Below are positions 25,647-34,006 of a stretch of DNA of 64,000 nt, one piece after another. The notes beneath the pieces are model-generated. The model searched no databases and was not told the DNA's origin. It saw nothing but the letters and a program-made list of their open reading frames with translations. Numbering within the stretch: position 1 is the first letter of the stretch; each line of letters starts with the position of its first letter. Source of the DNA: Kosakonia cowanii JCM 10956 = DSM 18146 (GTDB taxonomy: Bacteria; Pseudomonadota; Gammaproteobacteria; Enterobacterales; Enterobacteriaceae); assembly GCF_001975225.1 (NCBI RefSeq), contig NZ_CP019445.1, forward strand, positions 4,526,001 to 4,590,000, in the 5' to 3' direction. The position numbers and the translations under genes are program-made.

Positions 25647-26509
25647 TGTGCGGCAAGTGCCGCCACAAAATCGCGGTAGGTGTGTAGCGGGCGGCCAAGC
25701 AGCGCCACCAGCCGCTCCCGGTCGCCCCCATTTGGGATCATGCCGTGGCTGACGTAGCGCTCGGCCATCAGACGCATTTCATAGGCCATCCATTTCGGCA
25801 TAAATTCCGCCATGCCAGCTTCAAAGGCGTCCGGGCTGTCACCGCCATACATTACCTCGCGCCCGAGCACATCGCGCCAGATTGCCGCTGCATCATTACC
25901 TGTCAGCGTATCCGGGCCAACGAGATTAATGGTCTCGACGGGTAGCCTCTCGCTAGCCTGATCGCGCCGAAGCAGCTCAATAGCCGCCACCTCGGCGATA
26001 TCACGCGTATCCACCATCGCCAGCCCGCGGCTGCCAATCGGCATCGGGTAAACGCCGTGGTTAACGACCACCTCCTTAATCATCGCCTCATTATCGATAA
26101 AGTAGGTGGGGCGCAGAATGGTGGCGCTGAAGTTCATCGCGGTCAGCATGCGCTCGGCACCGTATTTAACCGCGAAATGCGGCACATTGACGGCGGCATC
26201 CGCGCCAAAAACCGAGAGATAAACCACGCGATCGACGCCAGCTTCCCGGGCGATATTGAGCGTAATCAGCGTCTGGGTAAATTCATCGGCGGCAACCGCA
26301 TTGAGTAAAAACAGGGTTCTGATGCCGCTAAAAGCGGCGCGCAGGGCATCGATATCCAGCAGATCGCCCTTAACAACCTCCACATTGTCAGCAAAACCGG
26401 CTTTTACGGGATCGCGGGTCAATATGCGGACATCAGCGCCGCGGCGAAGCAGCTGGTCAACAACGTGGCGACCAACGCGGCCGGTCGCTCCGGTAACAAG
26501 AATAGTCAT
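25643..26509 (-). CDS. NmrA/QorB-like NAD(P)-binding protein
   Basis: Atypical SDR of 288 residues. GATGRVGRHVVDQLLRRG at ~7-24 is the GxxGxxG nucleotide-binding motif and VRILTRDP at ~28-35 supplies the Arg typical of NADP binding. There is no clear YxxxK active site (YGAERML near 118 is the nearest), as in NmrA/HSCARG sensors and in QorB quinone reductases. Possible roles are NADPH-dependent quinone reduction or redox sensing. It is divergent from a LysR gene 108 bases away. Confidence 0.8.
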   Translation of the reverse strand: MTILVTGATGRVGRHVVDQLLRRGADVRILTRDPVKAGFADNVEVVKGDLLDIDALRAAFSGIRTLFLLNAVAADEFTQTLITLNIAREAGVDRVVYLSVFGADAAVNVPHFAVKYGAERMLTAMNFSATILRPTYFIDNEAMIKEVVVNHGVYPMPIGSRGLAMVDTRDIAEVAAIELLRRDQASERLPVETINLVGPDTLTGNDAAAIWRDVLGREVMYGGDSPDAFEAGMAEFMPKWMAYEMRLMAERYVSHGMIPNGGDRERLVALLGRPLHTYRDFVAALAAQ

Positions 26510-26617
26510 GATGTTTACTCCGTACTGTCTGGTGGGTGTAACCAGAGACTATCCCGATCCATTTTTGCCCGGAAGAGGCTATTATTTGCACACTCTGTTC
26601 CAAAAATGAGACAGCTA

Positions 26618-27493
26618 ATGGATATCAACGCCTTAAAAGAGTTTCACCTTATCGCGGCAGCGGGCGGGATTGGCGCCGCCAGCCGCACCAGCGGTAAACC
26701 TAAAGCCACCCTTTCGCGCAGGCTGACCGATCTCGAAGAGGCGCTGGGCGTGCGGCTGGTGGAGCGCGGCGGCCAGAAGCTGAAGATCACCGAGGCGGGC
26801 GAACGCCTATTGGCGCGCACGCTGGGCGCCATCCGTGAAATTGATGAAGCGGCTGAATCGGCGCGGGAAGATAATGCCGCGCCAGCAGGATGGCTGCGCG
26901 TTGCTGCCCCGCTGCTCTTTTCGCAGCTGGCGCTGGGGCGGCTGATGGCAGAATTTCGCCAGCACTATCCGCAGATCCATATTGAGGTTGTCTCGGAAAA
27001 CCGCATGAGCGATTTAGTGGAGGAGCAGTTTGATGTGGCGATCCGCATAAACCCGCAGGCAAACAGCTCGCTGGTTGGCCGATGCTTCGCCAGGGACAAG
27101 CTGGTGCTGGTCGCCGCGCCTGCTATCAGCCTGCCCGTTGCGGATAGGCAAAGCGTGCCGACGATCCCGGCGGTAGTGATGTCAACGCATATTGAAGGGA
27201 GTGACTGGATCGTTGAGAACGGGCAGCGCCGCTTTACTCCGCAGCCGGTGATGCGCCTCTCCTCACTGTTGACCGTTCGTGATGCGGTTCTGACCGGAGC
27301 CGGTGCGGCGATGGTGCCGAAATCGATCGTCAGCACTTATCTTGCGAGAGGTGAATTGATAAGTTGGGGAGAGGCCGAAACGCTTACCGAGCTGTGGGTG
27401 CTGCACACATCGCGTCGGCTACAGAGCCCGAAAGTGAAGGCCTTTGTGGAGTTTATCTGCGAATACTATCCCGCTGGCTGGTTCTCTACCTGA
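26618..27493 (+). CDS. LysR-family regulator divergent from NmrA gene
   Basis: Regulator of 291 residues. HTH at ~1-58 (DINALKEFHLIAAAGGIGAASR, GKPKATLSRRLTDLEEALG, VRLVERGGQKLKITEAGE) and a standard effector-binding domain (EQFDVAIRINPQ). The start used, ATG followed by DINALKEF, fits the family; a Met four codons upstream is possible. Probable regulator of the divergent NmrA-type gene, whose product may remove its inducer (inference). Confidence 0.88.
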   Translation: MDINALKEFHLIAAAGGIGAASRTSGKPKATLSRRLTDLEEALGVRLVERGGQKLKITEAGERLLARTLGAIREIDEAAESAREDNAAPAGWLRVAAPLLFSQLALGRLMAEFRQHYPQIHIEVVSENRMSDLVEEQFDVAIRINPQANSSLVGRCFARDKLVLVAAPAISLPVADRQSVPTIPAVVMSTHIEGSDWIVENGQRRFTPQPVMRLSSLLTVRDAVLTGAGAAMVPKSIVSTYLARGELISWGEAETLTELWVLHTSRRLQSPKVKAFVEFICEYYPAGWFST

Positions 27494-27532
27494 GGCGAGC
27501 GGGAAGCGTAATAACAGTTGCATCGGTGCCAA

Positions 27533-27748
27533 TCACTGCTCGCTGACGGCAACGCCCTCGCTGGCAACGAGGCGAATAGCGGATTCATACACGTCGTTCA
27601 TCCCATCCACCGCCTGCGCTTTTCCCTTTTGCAACTGCTCGAGAATCCCCTCTTTTTCAACGCGTTTTCCCGCTGAAATTAACGAGGATACCGCGTGCCC
27701 GATAACCATATAGACTTCACTTACACGTTCTGAACTTATGATATCCAT
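27533..27748 (-). CDS. small helical protein, possibly divergent YmgB/AriR family
   Basis: 71-residue, almost entirely helical protein. The stretch VIGHAVSSLISAGKRVEKEGILEQL followed by a second helix ending SAIRLV parallels the two-helix core of AriR/YmgB proteins (there [25 protein letters not shown] and LEIVL), but identity is low and the assignment tentative. If right, this window carries two members of the family. Nothing recognisable is co-transcribed. The start ATG has AGGGAAG about nine bases upstream. Confidence 0.5.
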   Translation of the reverse strand: MDIISSERVSEVYMVIGHAVSSLISAGKRVEKEGILEQLQKGKAQAVDGMNDVYESAIRLVASEGVAVSEQ

Positions 27749-28265
27749 TCACTTCCCTCCCGCGTAGATGCCACACCCGTAATTACTCGCTGCCCGAGCA
27801 GTTACGTGAGCAAGGTCTGCGATGTTGTCCCATATATTTATAAAGTAATTTACCTGCAAAATCATCACTATTTAATGAGGATCGTCTGAAGGTGAGTTAA
27901 ATATTTTTTCGGTTTTAAAGAAGATGTTAGATATTGATACAGCTGAAGGTTTTATGACAATGGAAAATAAAAAAGGAGTGACGAAATAATCTTTCTGGCG
28001 AATAAAAAGTTAAAAAAGTGGCAGGGGACATCATCTCCTGCCGACTATAATCCGACAACGGCACCGAAACCATGTGCGCTTTATACCCCCAGTGTGACGA
28101 AGAAAGCTTAGAAAAACCTTAACGCCCCGGCCTTTTTCGACATGTTAACCAGCGCCGCTCGCTGAAATATGCCGATGCCACCCCCCTGGTTTTTGCTTAA
28201 GGATCTACTCAGCTAAACAGTCCACGCGAGGTATGATATCGCTTCAGTCACATGTGGAGCAGAAG
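27749..28265. other. 500-base gap with hairpin and possible gene remnant
   Basis: No convincing gene. AT-rich left half with a 22-codon ATG frame (27924-27989). A hairpin GGCAGG..CCTGCC at 28020-28042 has a T-rich tract on its minus-strand side. From 28072 to 28200 one frame reads 42 sense codons interrupted by a single stop at codon 17, with an ending (KYADATPLVFA) that looks protein-like; it may be the remnant of a gene that I cannot identify. Confidence 0.4.
28004..28042 (-). terminator. minus-strand terminator-like hairpin
   Basis: Read on the minus strand, GGCAGG pairs with CCTGCC across a loop, followed by ACTTTTTTAACTTTTT. No minus-strand gene lies upstream of it, so if functional it would end an unannotated RNA. 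Confidence 0.35.
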
Positions 28266-28754
28266 ATGGATAAGGACACACTGGTTAGCCTGGTGAAATT
28301 TAAGCGCTGGATGGATGGCGAAACCCTGAAAGCCATCAAGGCGATCGACGAATCGGCGCACCCGCAAAAGCGCCACCTGATGATAAGGCTGATGAACCAT
28401 ATTTATGTCGTCGACATGATTTTCAGAGCCAATCTCACCGGTCAGCAGCATGGCTACACCGCGCTAAATACCCCGGAAACGCCTACCCTGGAAGAGCTTG
28501 AAGTGAAGATGGCCGACTGCGCCGCGTGGTATATCCAGCATGTTGACGCCCTTATTTCGAGCGATCTTGAAAAAGTCATCACCTTCCGTTTTGTCGACGG
28601 TGGTCACGGCGAGATGCGCGCCATCGATATGCTTAACCATGTGCTGTTTCATGGCACCTATCACCGCGGCGCGGTCGGCTGGATGATTTCAGAGTGCGGC
28701 GGCGTCGCGCCGAAGGATGTGCTGACGGTTTTTCTGCGGGACCATAATCACTGA
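28266..28754 (+). CDS. DinB-family protein
   Basis: Four-helix-bundle protein of 162 residues in the DinB/YfiT superfamily. The metal-binding triad is visible: His in LMNHIYVVD (~44) and two His in LFHGTYHRGAVG (~142, ~146). The family includes thiol-dependent S-transferases using bacillithiol or mycothiol, but in enterobacteria the role is unknown. The start is the ATG eight bases after GGAG. Followed 44 bases on by the VOC gene, possibly the same transcript. Confidence 0.85.
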   Translation: MDKDTLVSLVKFKRWMDGETLKAIKAIDESAHPQKRHLMIRLMNHIYVVDMIFRANLTGQQHGYTALNTPETPTLEELEVKMADCAAWYIQHVDALISSDLEKVITFRFVDGGHGEMRAIDMLNHVLFHGTYHRGAVGWMISECGGVAPKDVLTVFLRDHNH

Positions 28755-28798
28755 CGGTTTCATCCCTTTTTTATAGAAAGGAAGCCAGGAGCCAAACT

Positions 28799-29209
28799 AT
28801 GCTGATGTACACCACCATAGGCACCGACGATTTACCGTCGATGACGCGTTTCTATGATGCGATTTTCGCAGTGCTGGGCGTGCCGCGCACTCCTGCGTGG
28901 AGTGAAACCTGGGCGATGTGGGGCGAGCCGCCAGACCAGGGGTTCAGTTTTTGCATCTGCCCGCCGTTCGATAAAAAGAGGGCCACGCCGGGTAACGGGA
29001 CGATGTTCTCCTTCCGGGCAAGCAGCGCAGAGCAGGTAAGGCAATTTCATGCCGCAGGGCTGGAAAATGGCGGCAGCGATGAGGGCGCGCCTGGTCTCCG
29101 AGAAGCCTATGGGCCAGATTTCTATGTTGCCTATCTGCGGGATCCGCAGGGGCATAAGCTGGCCTGCGTATGCCACCCCTGGCACCCAGAAATAGATAAC
29201 CCAGCCTGA
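28799..29209 (+). CDS. VOC-family (glyoxalase-like) protein
   Basis: 136-residue protein of the vicinal-oxygen-chelate fold: YTTIGTDDLPSMTRFYDAIF at the N-terminus is the first beta-alpha-beta unit, and FYVAYLRDPQGHKLACVCH the last, with metal-ligand-type His/Glu positions only partly conserved. Members include glyoxalases, dioxygenases and drug-binding proteins; the substrate here is unknown. CCAGGAG lies upstream of the ATG. Confidence 0.82.
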   Translation: MLMYTTIGTDDLPSMTRFYDAIFAVLGVPRTPAWSETWAMWGEPPDQGFSFCICPPFDKKRATPGNGTMFSFRASSAEQVRQFHAAGLENGGSDEGAPGLREAYGPDFYVAYLRDPQGHKLACVCHPWHPEIDNPA

Positions 29210-29295
29210 TAGTTCTTGTGTTATTACTGGTCAGGCTTAAAAACCTGTCCAGAACGGCCTTTATCGTATGGGCTTATGCATAAGGATTCGATGTC

Positions 29296-30198
29296 ATGGA
29301 AATCAGTATTCAGACCCCACTGCTGCACTCACTGCCGCTGAGCGAGCGCAGCGGATGCAATGTGTGGCTGAAAATGGAGTCTGCCCAGCCCACCGGTTCG
29401 TTCAAACTTCGCAGCGCGGCACATGCCTGCCGCTATTATGCAGAACAGGGCGCAAAAGGCTTTATCAGTTCGTCGGGCGGCAATGCAGGCATCGCGGTGG
29501 CGCACAGCTGTCGCAAACTGGGCCTACCGGTCACCGTCGTAGTGCCTGAAACCACCTCCCTGCGGGCGAGAGAGCTGATCGAGCAGGAAGGGGCCACCCT
29601 TGTGGTGCACGGCAATGTCTGGAGCGAGGCGAACGACTATGCCCTCTCTTTAGCCACCGATGAGGTCATTTATATTCACCCCTTTGATAACGCGCTGCTG
29701 TGGGCGGGCATCAGCACACTGGTGGATGAGGTGATCGCCGCAGGCGTGATCCCGGATGCCGTGGTCCTCTCGGTCGGCGGCGGCAGCCTGCTCTCAGGCA
29801 TCGCTCAGGGGCTGGAAAAACATCAGTTGAGCCATATTCCGATCTATGCCGTTGAAACCGAGGGCACCGCGTCGCTTAACGCCTCGGTTAATGCCGGTAA
29901 GCTGGTGCGTCTGGAGAAGGTGAGCGGCATCGCAACGACCCTTGCCGCAAGCCAGGTGTGTGAAAATGCGTTTAACGTTGCCAGCCGTTTTGAGGTGAGA
30001 AGCCAGGTTGTCTCCGACGCTGAGGCCGTGCGCGCCTGCCGCCTGTTGCTGGACGATCATCGCGTGCTGACCGAGCCTGCCTGCGGCGTGTCGCTCTCGC
30101 TGCTTTATGACAACAAACTTCGCTTTGCCCCCAGCGATAATGTGCTGGTGATTGTCTGCGGCGGAGCATCGGTGACGCTGGAAAGCCTGCTCGGCTGA
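29296..30198 (+). CDS. PLP-dependent serine/threonine dehydratase-like enzyme
   Basis: Fold-type II PLP enzyme of 300 residues, likely an L-serine/L-threonine ammonia-lyase. Lys in QPTGSFKLRSA (~39) forms the Schiff base; SSSGGNAG (~64-71) and SVGGGSLLSG (~165-174) hold the phosphate; CGGAS near the end contacts the ring. At 300 residues it lacks the ACT regulatory domain of biosynthetic IlvA and is close to animal-type serine dehydratase in length. It would give pyruvate or 2-oxobutyrate plus ammonia in amino acid catabolism. Gene stands alone. Confidence 0.85.
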   Translation: MEISIQTPLLHSLPLSERSGCNVWLKMESAQPTGSFKLRSAAHACRYYAEQGAKGFISSSGGNAGIAVAHSCRKLGLPVTVVVPETTSLRARELIEQEGATLVVHGNVWSEANDYALSLATDEVIYIHPFDNALLWAGISTLVDEVIAAGVIPDAVVLSVGGGSLLSGIAQGLEKHQLSHIPIYAVETEGTASLNASVNAGKLVRLEKVSGIATTLAASQVCENAFNVASRFEVRSQVVSDAEAVRACRLLLDDHRVLTEPACGVSLSLLYDNKLRFAPSDNVLVIVCGGASVTLESLLG

Positions 30199-30226
30199 AG
30201 GAAAGCGCCACAGCGCGTGAAAACGT

Positions 30227-30254
30227 GGCGGTAAGGGCGCACGCCCCTACCGCC
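30227..30254. terminator. hairpin between convergent genes
   Basis: GGCGGTAAGGGCG pairs with CGCCCCTACCGCC (one mismatch) around a 2-base loop, between the dehydratase and the convergent MDR gene. No U-tract. Confidence 0.5.
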
Positions 30255-30261
30255 GTGCCTG

Positions 30262-31275
30262 CTACCACTCGACGCAGATTTTCCCCAGGTGGGAACCGCT
30301 TTGCAGGTGAGCAAAGGCTTCGCTCAGCGCCTCATAGCTGAAGGTGCGATCGATAACCGGCTTTTGCTTCATCACTTCCAGCGCTTTCACAAAATCGATC
30401 TGATCCTGGCGGCTTGCCACAATCACCCCTTTGATCTGCACCTGTTTTGCCAGCAGTGAAAGCACCGATACGCTGGCCTCGTCGCCGGACAGGATACCAA
30501 TCTGCGCGATATGCCCGCCGACTTTTACGGCTTTCAGCGACTCTTTCAGGGTAGCCGGGCCGCCCACTTCCACCACGTGATCGACGCCGAACCCCTGGGT
30601 CAGTTCAAGCACTTTATCCCCCCATTCGGGCGTGGTTTTGTAGTTGATGGTCTCATCCGCGCCCAGCTCGCGCACAACGTCGAGCTTCTTATCGGAAGAG
30701 GAGGTGGCGATAACTTTCGCGCCCATCGCTTTCGCAATTTGCAGCGCCGCGATGGAGACGCCGCCAGTGCCCTGAACCAGCACCGTCTCGCCCGCTTTCA
30801 GGTTGCCATCCACCACCAGCGCCCGCCAGGCGGTCAGTGCTGAGGTAGTGATGGTCGCGGCCTCTTTGTGGCTCCATCCCTGCGGCGCATGGGTAAAGGC
30901 ATTTTGCGAGCGGACAACGTACTCGCTCGCCATGCCATCAATGCCGTCACCGGGGGTATGAGCAAAGCCGCTCACCTCGGGGCCTGGCTTACCTGCCAGC
31001 CAGATGGGGAAAAAGGTAGAAACCACGCTATCGCCGATGGCAAACTCCTCAACGCCCTCGCCCACCTCTTCGACCACGCCCGCGCCATCGGAGAGCAGAA
31101 TACGGCCATCCTCAGTCGGGAACTGGCCGCTGGCAACAATCAAATCATGAAAGTTCAGCGAGCTGGCTTTAATCGCAACCCGAATTTCACCCTTACCGGG
31201 TCTGCCCGGATCGGCGATATCTGAGACGGTAATGTTTTCCAGGCCGCCCGGCGCGTTAAGTGTGACTGCTTTCAT
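30262..31275 (-). CDS. MDR-family NAD(P)-dependent alcohol dehydrogenase/oxidoreductase
   Basis: Medium-chain dehydrogenase/reductase of 337 residues. GroES-like domain ~1-130 (SLNFHDLIVASGQFP, LLSDGAGVVEEVGEGVEEFAIGD) without the catalytic zinc Cys-His pair in the usual place; Rossmann domain with VLVQGTGGVSIAALQIAKAMGAKVIATSSS (GTGGVS, ~165). This branch (zinc-independent, LNFHD motif) is close to putative quinone oxidoreductases. The second of two ATG codons has AGGAG at the better distance. Confidence 0.85.
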   Translation of the reverse strand: MKAVTLNAPGGLENITVSDIADPGRPGKGEIRVAIKASSLNFHDLIVASGQFPTEDGRILLSDGAGVVEEVGEGVEEFAIGDSVVSTFFPIWLAGKPGPEVSGFAHTPGDGIDGMASEYVVRSQNAFTHAPQGWSHKEAATITTSALTAWRALVVDGNLKAGETVLVQGTGGVSIAALQIAKAMGAKVIATSSSDKKLDVVRELGADETINYKTTPEWGDKVLELTQGFGVDHVVEVGGPATLKESLKAVKVGGHIAQIGILSGDEASVSVLSLLAKQVQIKGVIVASRQDQIDFVKALEVMKQKPVIDRTFSYEALSEAFAHLQSGSHLGKICVEW

Positions 31276-31489
31276 CATGCTTCTCCTGTTACAGCGTAAA
31301 TTTGCGTTAACCAGCCTAAATCATAGGATCACTTTGTTAAAGGCGAGCGTTTTTGTGACCGGGCACACACCGCCCCCGGCGTGGACTTATATCCCCTTGT
31401 TATGCCATGATGCTAATTGGTTAAATTTTTGTATATATGCCCGCCAGCCAGGGCTTATACAGATGGCATACTCGTTCAGGCGATAAGTA

Positions 31490-32743
31490 ATGGCGTATTT
31501 GAATTCTTTATTGACGTTTATCGAAGGCAGGCCGGCGCTGGCCATTGTTTTAAATATTATTCTGCTGATCGTCTCTGGCATGTTTGCGCATCTGATGTGC
31601 AAATTCCTGCTGATTAAGGTCGTTCGTAAAGTCTTCTTTGCCAGCCATAAAAAAGATGTGCCGCTGGAAAAAGATCGCCGTATCGCTGAAAAATTATCCA
31701 ATTTCGTGCCGGTTCTTACGGTCTATTACCTGCTGCAGTTTATGGAAAATATGCCAGCCTCGCTGGTAACGGCAATAAATACCATGTGCGGTATTTTGTT
31801 CTTTATTTTCCTGTCGGTCTTTTTTAACGAGATGCTGGATATCGTTAATAGCTCTTATTTGCGCAAGACCAAGCGTAAAAATCACTCGATTAAGGGCTAT
31901 ATCCAGATAGGTAAAATCTTAATTCACGTTATTGCCGCGATCATGATCCTCGCGGTGATGTCGAACAAATCACCGGCGATTATTATCTCCAGCCTCGGTG
32001 CCGTGGCGGCAGTGCTGATGTTAGTGTTTCAGCACACGCTGCTTTCGCTGGTCGCCAACGTGCAGGTCTCCTCAAATGATGTCCTGCAACTCGGGGACTG
32101 GATTGAGATGCCGGATAAAAACCTCAGCGGTGAAGTGACCGATATCGCGCTGCACACCATTACTATCCGGAACTGGGATAACACCATCTCCCGTATTCCG
32201 ACGAAAAACTTTCTTACCGAAACCTATACCAATTGGCAGGCGATGTTCTCCTCCGGCGCGCGCCGCATTATGCGCAGCACCAATATCGATCAGCACTCGG
32301 TGACCTTTCTCTCGCAGGAGATGCTGGCTCCCATGCTGGCAATACGCGGCGTGAGTGAACCGCTGTCAAAACTGCTTGATGGCCGCGATCCGATGGGCGT
32401 AGCGGACAGCTGGTTTATTGATAATGGCCTGACGAATTTGACGCTTTTCCGCCACTACTTAATGGCTTATCTCGCCGAGCGGCAGGATATTGTCAAAGAG
32501 ATGTACATTGTCGTCAGGACACTAAAGCCGTCACCGGCCGGTATTCCGCTGGAAATTTACTGCTTCACCTCGTCGACCCTGTGGGCAGATTATGAGAATA
32601 CGCAATCGGCGATATTTGAATATATCACTGCGGTAGCAGGACAATTCTCCCTGCGCTTATATCAATATCCCGCCGGCCATGATTTCTGGCGTTTATCGCA
32701 GCAGCACGCGATAGAGAAAAGCGCGCCGCCAGGGGAAGGGTAA
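31490..32743 (+). CDS. mechanosensitive channel, YbdG-like
   Basis: Inner-membrane MscS-superfamily protein of 417 residues, the size of E. coli YbdG. Four N-terminal helices and the pore-lining helix are followed by the MscS core: SPAIIISSLGAVAAVLMLVFQHTLLSLVANVQVSSNDVLQLGDWIEMP (residues ~160-210), then RNWDNTISRIPT and the C-terminal PSPAGIPLEIYCFTSSTLWADYE, each with a near-identical counterpart in YbdG. It would open under membrane tension during hypo-osmotic shock. The pore-helix position read as KDP in YbdG is QHT here, so it is a paralogue or diverged orthologue. Confidence 0.88.
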   Translation: MAYLNSLLTFIEGRPALAIVLNIILLIVSGMFAHLMCKFLLIKVVRKVFFASHKKDVPLEKDRRIAEKLSNFVPVLTVYYLLQFMENMPASLVTAINTMCGILFFIFLSVFFNEMLDIVNSSYLRKTKRKNHSIKGYIQIGKILIHVIAAIMILAVMSNKSPAIIISSLGAVAAVLMLVFQHTLLSLVANVQVSSNDVLQLGDWIEMPDKNLSGEVTDIALHTITIRNWDNTISRIPTKNFLTETYTNWQAMFSSGARRIMRSTNIDQHSVTFLSQEMLAPMLAIRGVSEPLSKLLDGRDPMGVADSWFIDNGLTNLTLFRHYLMAYLAERQDIVKEMYIVVRTLKPSPAGIPLEIYCFTSSTLWADYENTQSAIFEYITAVAGQFSLRLYQYPAGHDFWRLSQQHAIEKSAPPGEG

Positions 32744-33013
32744 CAGGCTTAACGGCTTACAGTAGTGCGGGTCGGATCCCCCTCCCGCGTCTTACCTCAG
32801 ATAAACATCGCCACGTTACGACGGGAAAATATATTTTCCCGAAGCACTACGCATACCGGTAATTGATAAGCCAAAAAAAAGAAGAACAAAAAAAGATATA
32901 TCTCAGACTTAGGATCTTTATCAAAAAATAAAAAAAGAAAAACCCCACTTCATTGCAGAAGTTTATACCCGTAGCAAGAATCATTATTACCGTTGTGATA
33001 TGAGCAAAGAAAA
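32744..33013. other. AT-rich leader of omptin gene
   Basis: 270 bases without a gene, markedly A-rich near the right end, with only a weak ribosome site (GCAAAGAAAA) before the omptin start. A PhoP-type direct repeat, expected for this family in Salmonella, was looked for and not seen convincingly. Confidence 0.4.
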
Positions 33014-33952
33014 ATGAAAAAAACTCGTATTGTAGTGATGATGATAAGCGCTATTTCCGGCACCGCGTACGCAGACTCAGAGCAGTTAATCCCCGATTTT
33101 TCTCCTGAAAGCTTTTCCGCCTCCGCCTCTGCCGGGATGCTGAGCGGTAAATCGAATGAGCTAGTCTATGACGAAATAACAGGGAGAAAAATCAGCCAGC
33201 TTAACTGGAAGATAAAGAATGTCGCCATTGTGAAAGGCGATCTCTCCTGGAACCCCTACTCCTTTTTAACCCTTAACGCCCGCGGCTGGACGTCACTCGC
33301 CTCCGGGGCAGGCCATATGGATGATTACGACTGGCTGAGTGAAAGCCAGTCAGGCTGGACCCATCACTCCACCCATCCTGATTCGGATGTCAATTACGCC
33401 AATGAGTTCGATCTCAACCTGAAAGGCTGGATTTTCCAGGACGCGAATTATAAAGCGGGCGTGGTGGCAGGCTATCAGGAGACGCGCTTCAGCTGGACGG
33501 CGCTCGGCGGCGCTTACGATTATAATAATGGAGCCTCAGTGGGTAACTTCCCGGCAGGCGAACGCGGGATTGGTTACAGCCAGCGCTTCACCATGCCCTA
33601 TGTTGGGCTGGCGGGCCAGTACCGCATTGATAACTTCGAATTCAATGCGCTGCTTAAATTCAGTGACTGGGTGCGCGCCCATGATAACGATGAGCACTAT
33701 ATGCGCGACCTCACCTTCCGAGATAAAACCAGTAATTCACGCTATTACGGCGCGTCACTTGATGCAGGCTACTACGTCACGCCACATGCGAAAGTGTTTG
33801 CTGAGTTCACTTACAGCAAATATAAAGAGGGCAAAGGCGGGACGCAGGTTATTGATACTACCAACGACGGATCGGAATTCATCGGTGGCGATGCTGCGGG
33901 TATTGCCAACCAAAACTACACCATCACTGCCGGCCTGCAATATCGCTTTTAA
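33014..33952 (+). CDS. omptin-family outer-membrane protease
   Basis: Outer-membrane aspartyl-type protease of 312 residues related to OmpT, Pla and PgtE. Signal peptide of ~20 residues ([19 protein letters not shown]). The catalytic residues of the ten-stranded barrel are in place: the Asp pair in GHMDDYDWL (~100-104) and the Asp-His pair in [10 protein letters not shown] (~225-230). It ends in Phe (LQYRF), the outer-membrane insertion signal. Family members cleave antimicrobial peptides and host proteins between basic residues and need lipopolysaccharide. It is a single gene with its own terminator. Confidence 0.95.
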   Translation: MKKTRIVVMMISAISGTAYADSEQLIPDFSPESFSASASAGMLSGKSNELVYDEITGRKISQLNWKIKNVAIVKGDLSWNPYSFLTLNARGWTSLASGAGHMDDYDWLSESQSGWTHHSTHPDSDVNYANEFDLNLKGWIFQDANYKAGVVAGYQETRFSWTALGGAYDYNNGASVGNFPAGERGIGYSQRFTMPYVGLAGQYRIDNFEFNALLKFSDWVRAHDNDEHYMRDLTFRDKTSNSRYYGASLDAGYYVTPHAKVFAEFTYSKYKEGKGGTQVIDTTNDGSEFIGGDAAGIANQNYTITAGLQYRF

Positions 33953-33978
33953 ACCCGCGATATGACCACCGCGTATTA

Positions 33979-34000
33979 AGCCCCTGACGGGGCTTTTTTA
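33979..34000 (+). terminator. terminator of omptin gene
   Basis: AGCCCC-TGAC-GGGGCT followed by TTTTTTA. Confidence 0.85.
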
Positions 34001-34006
34001 TCTCCG

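Noticed and set aside
27924..27989. 22-codon ATG frame in the gap before the DinB gene
   Set aside because: Purine stretch directly abuts the start and codon content is A-rich like random AT DNA; no resemblance to any known small protein.
32744..33013. PhoP box in front of the omptin gene
   Set aside because: Only one half-site-like GTTTA (in AAGTTTATACC) without the second half at the right distance.
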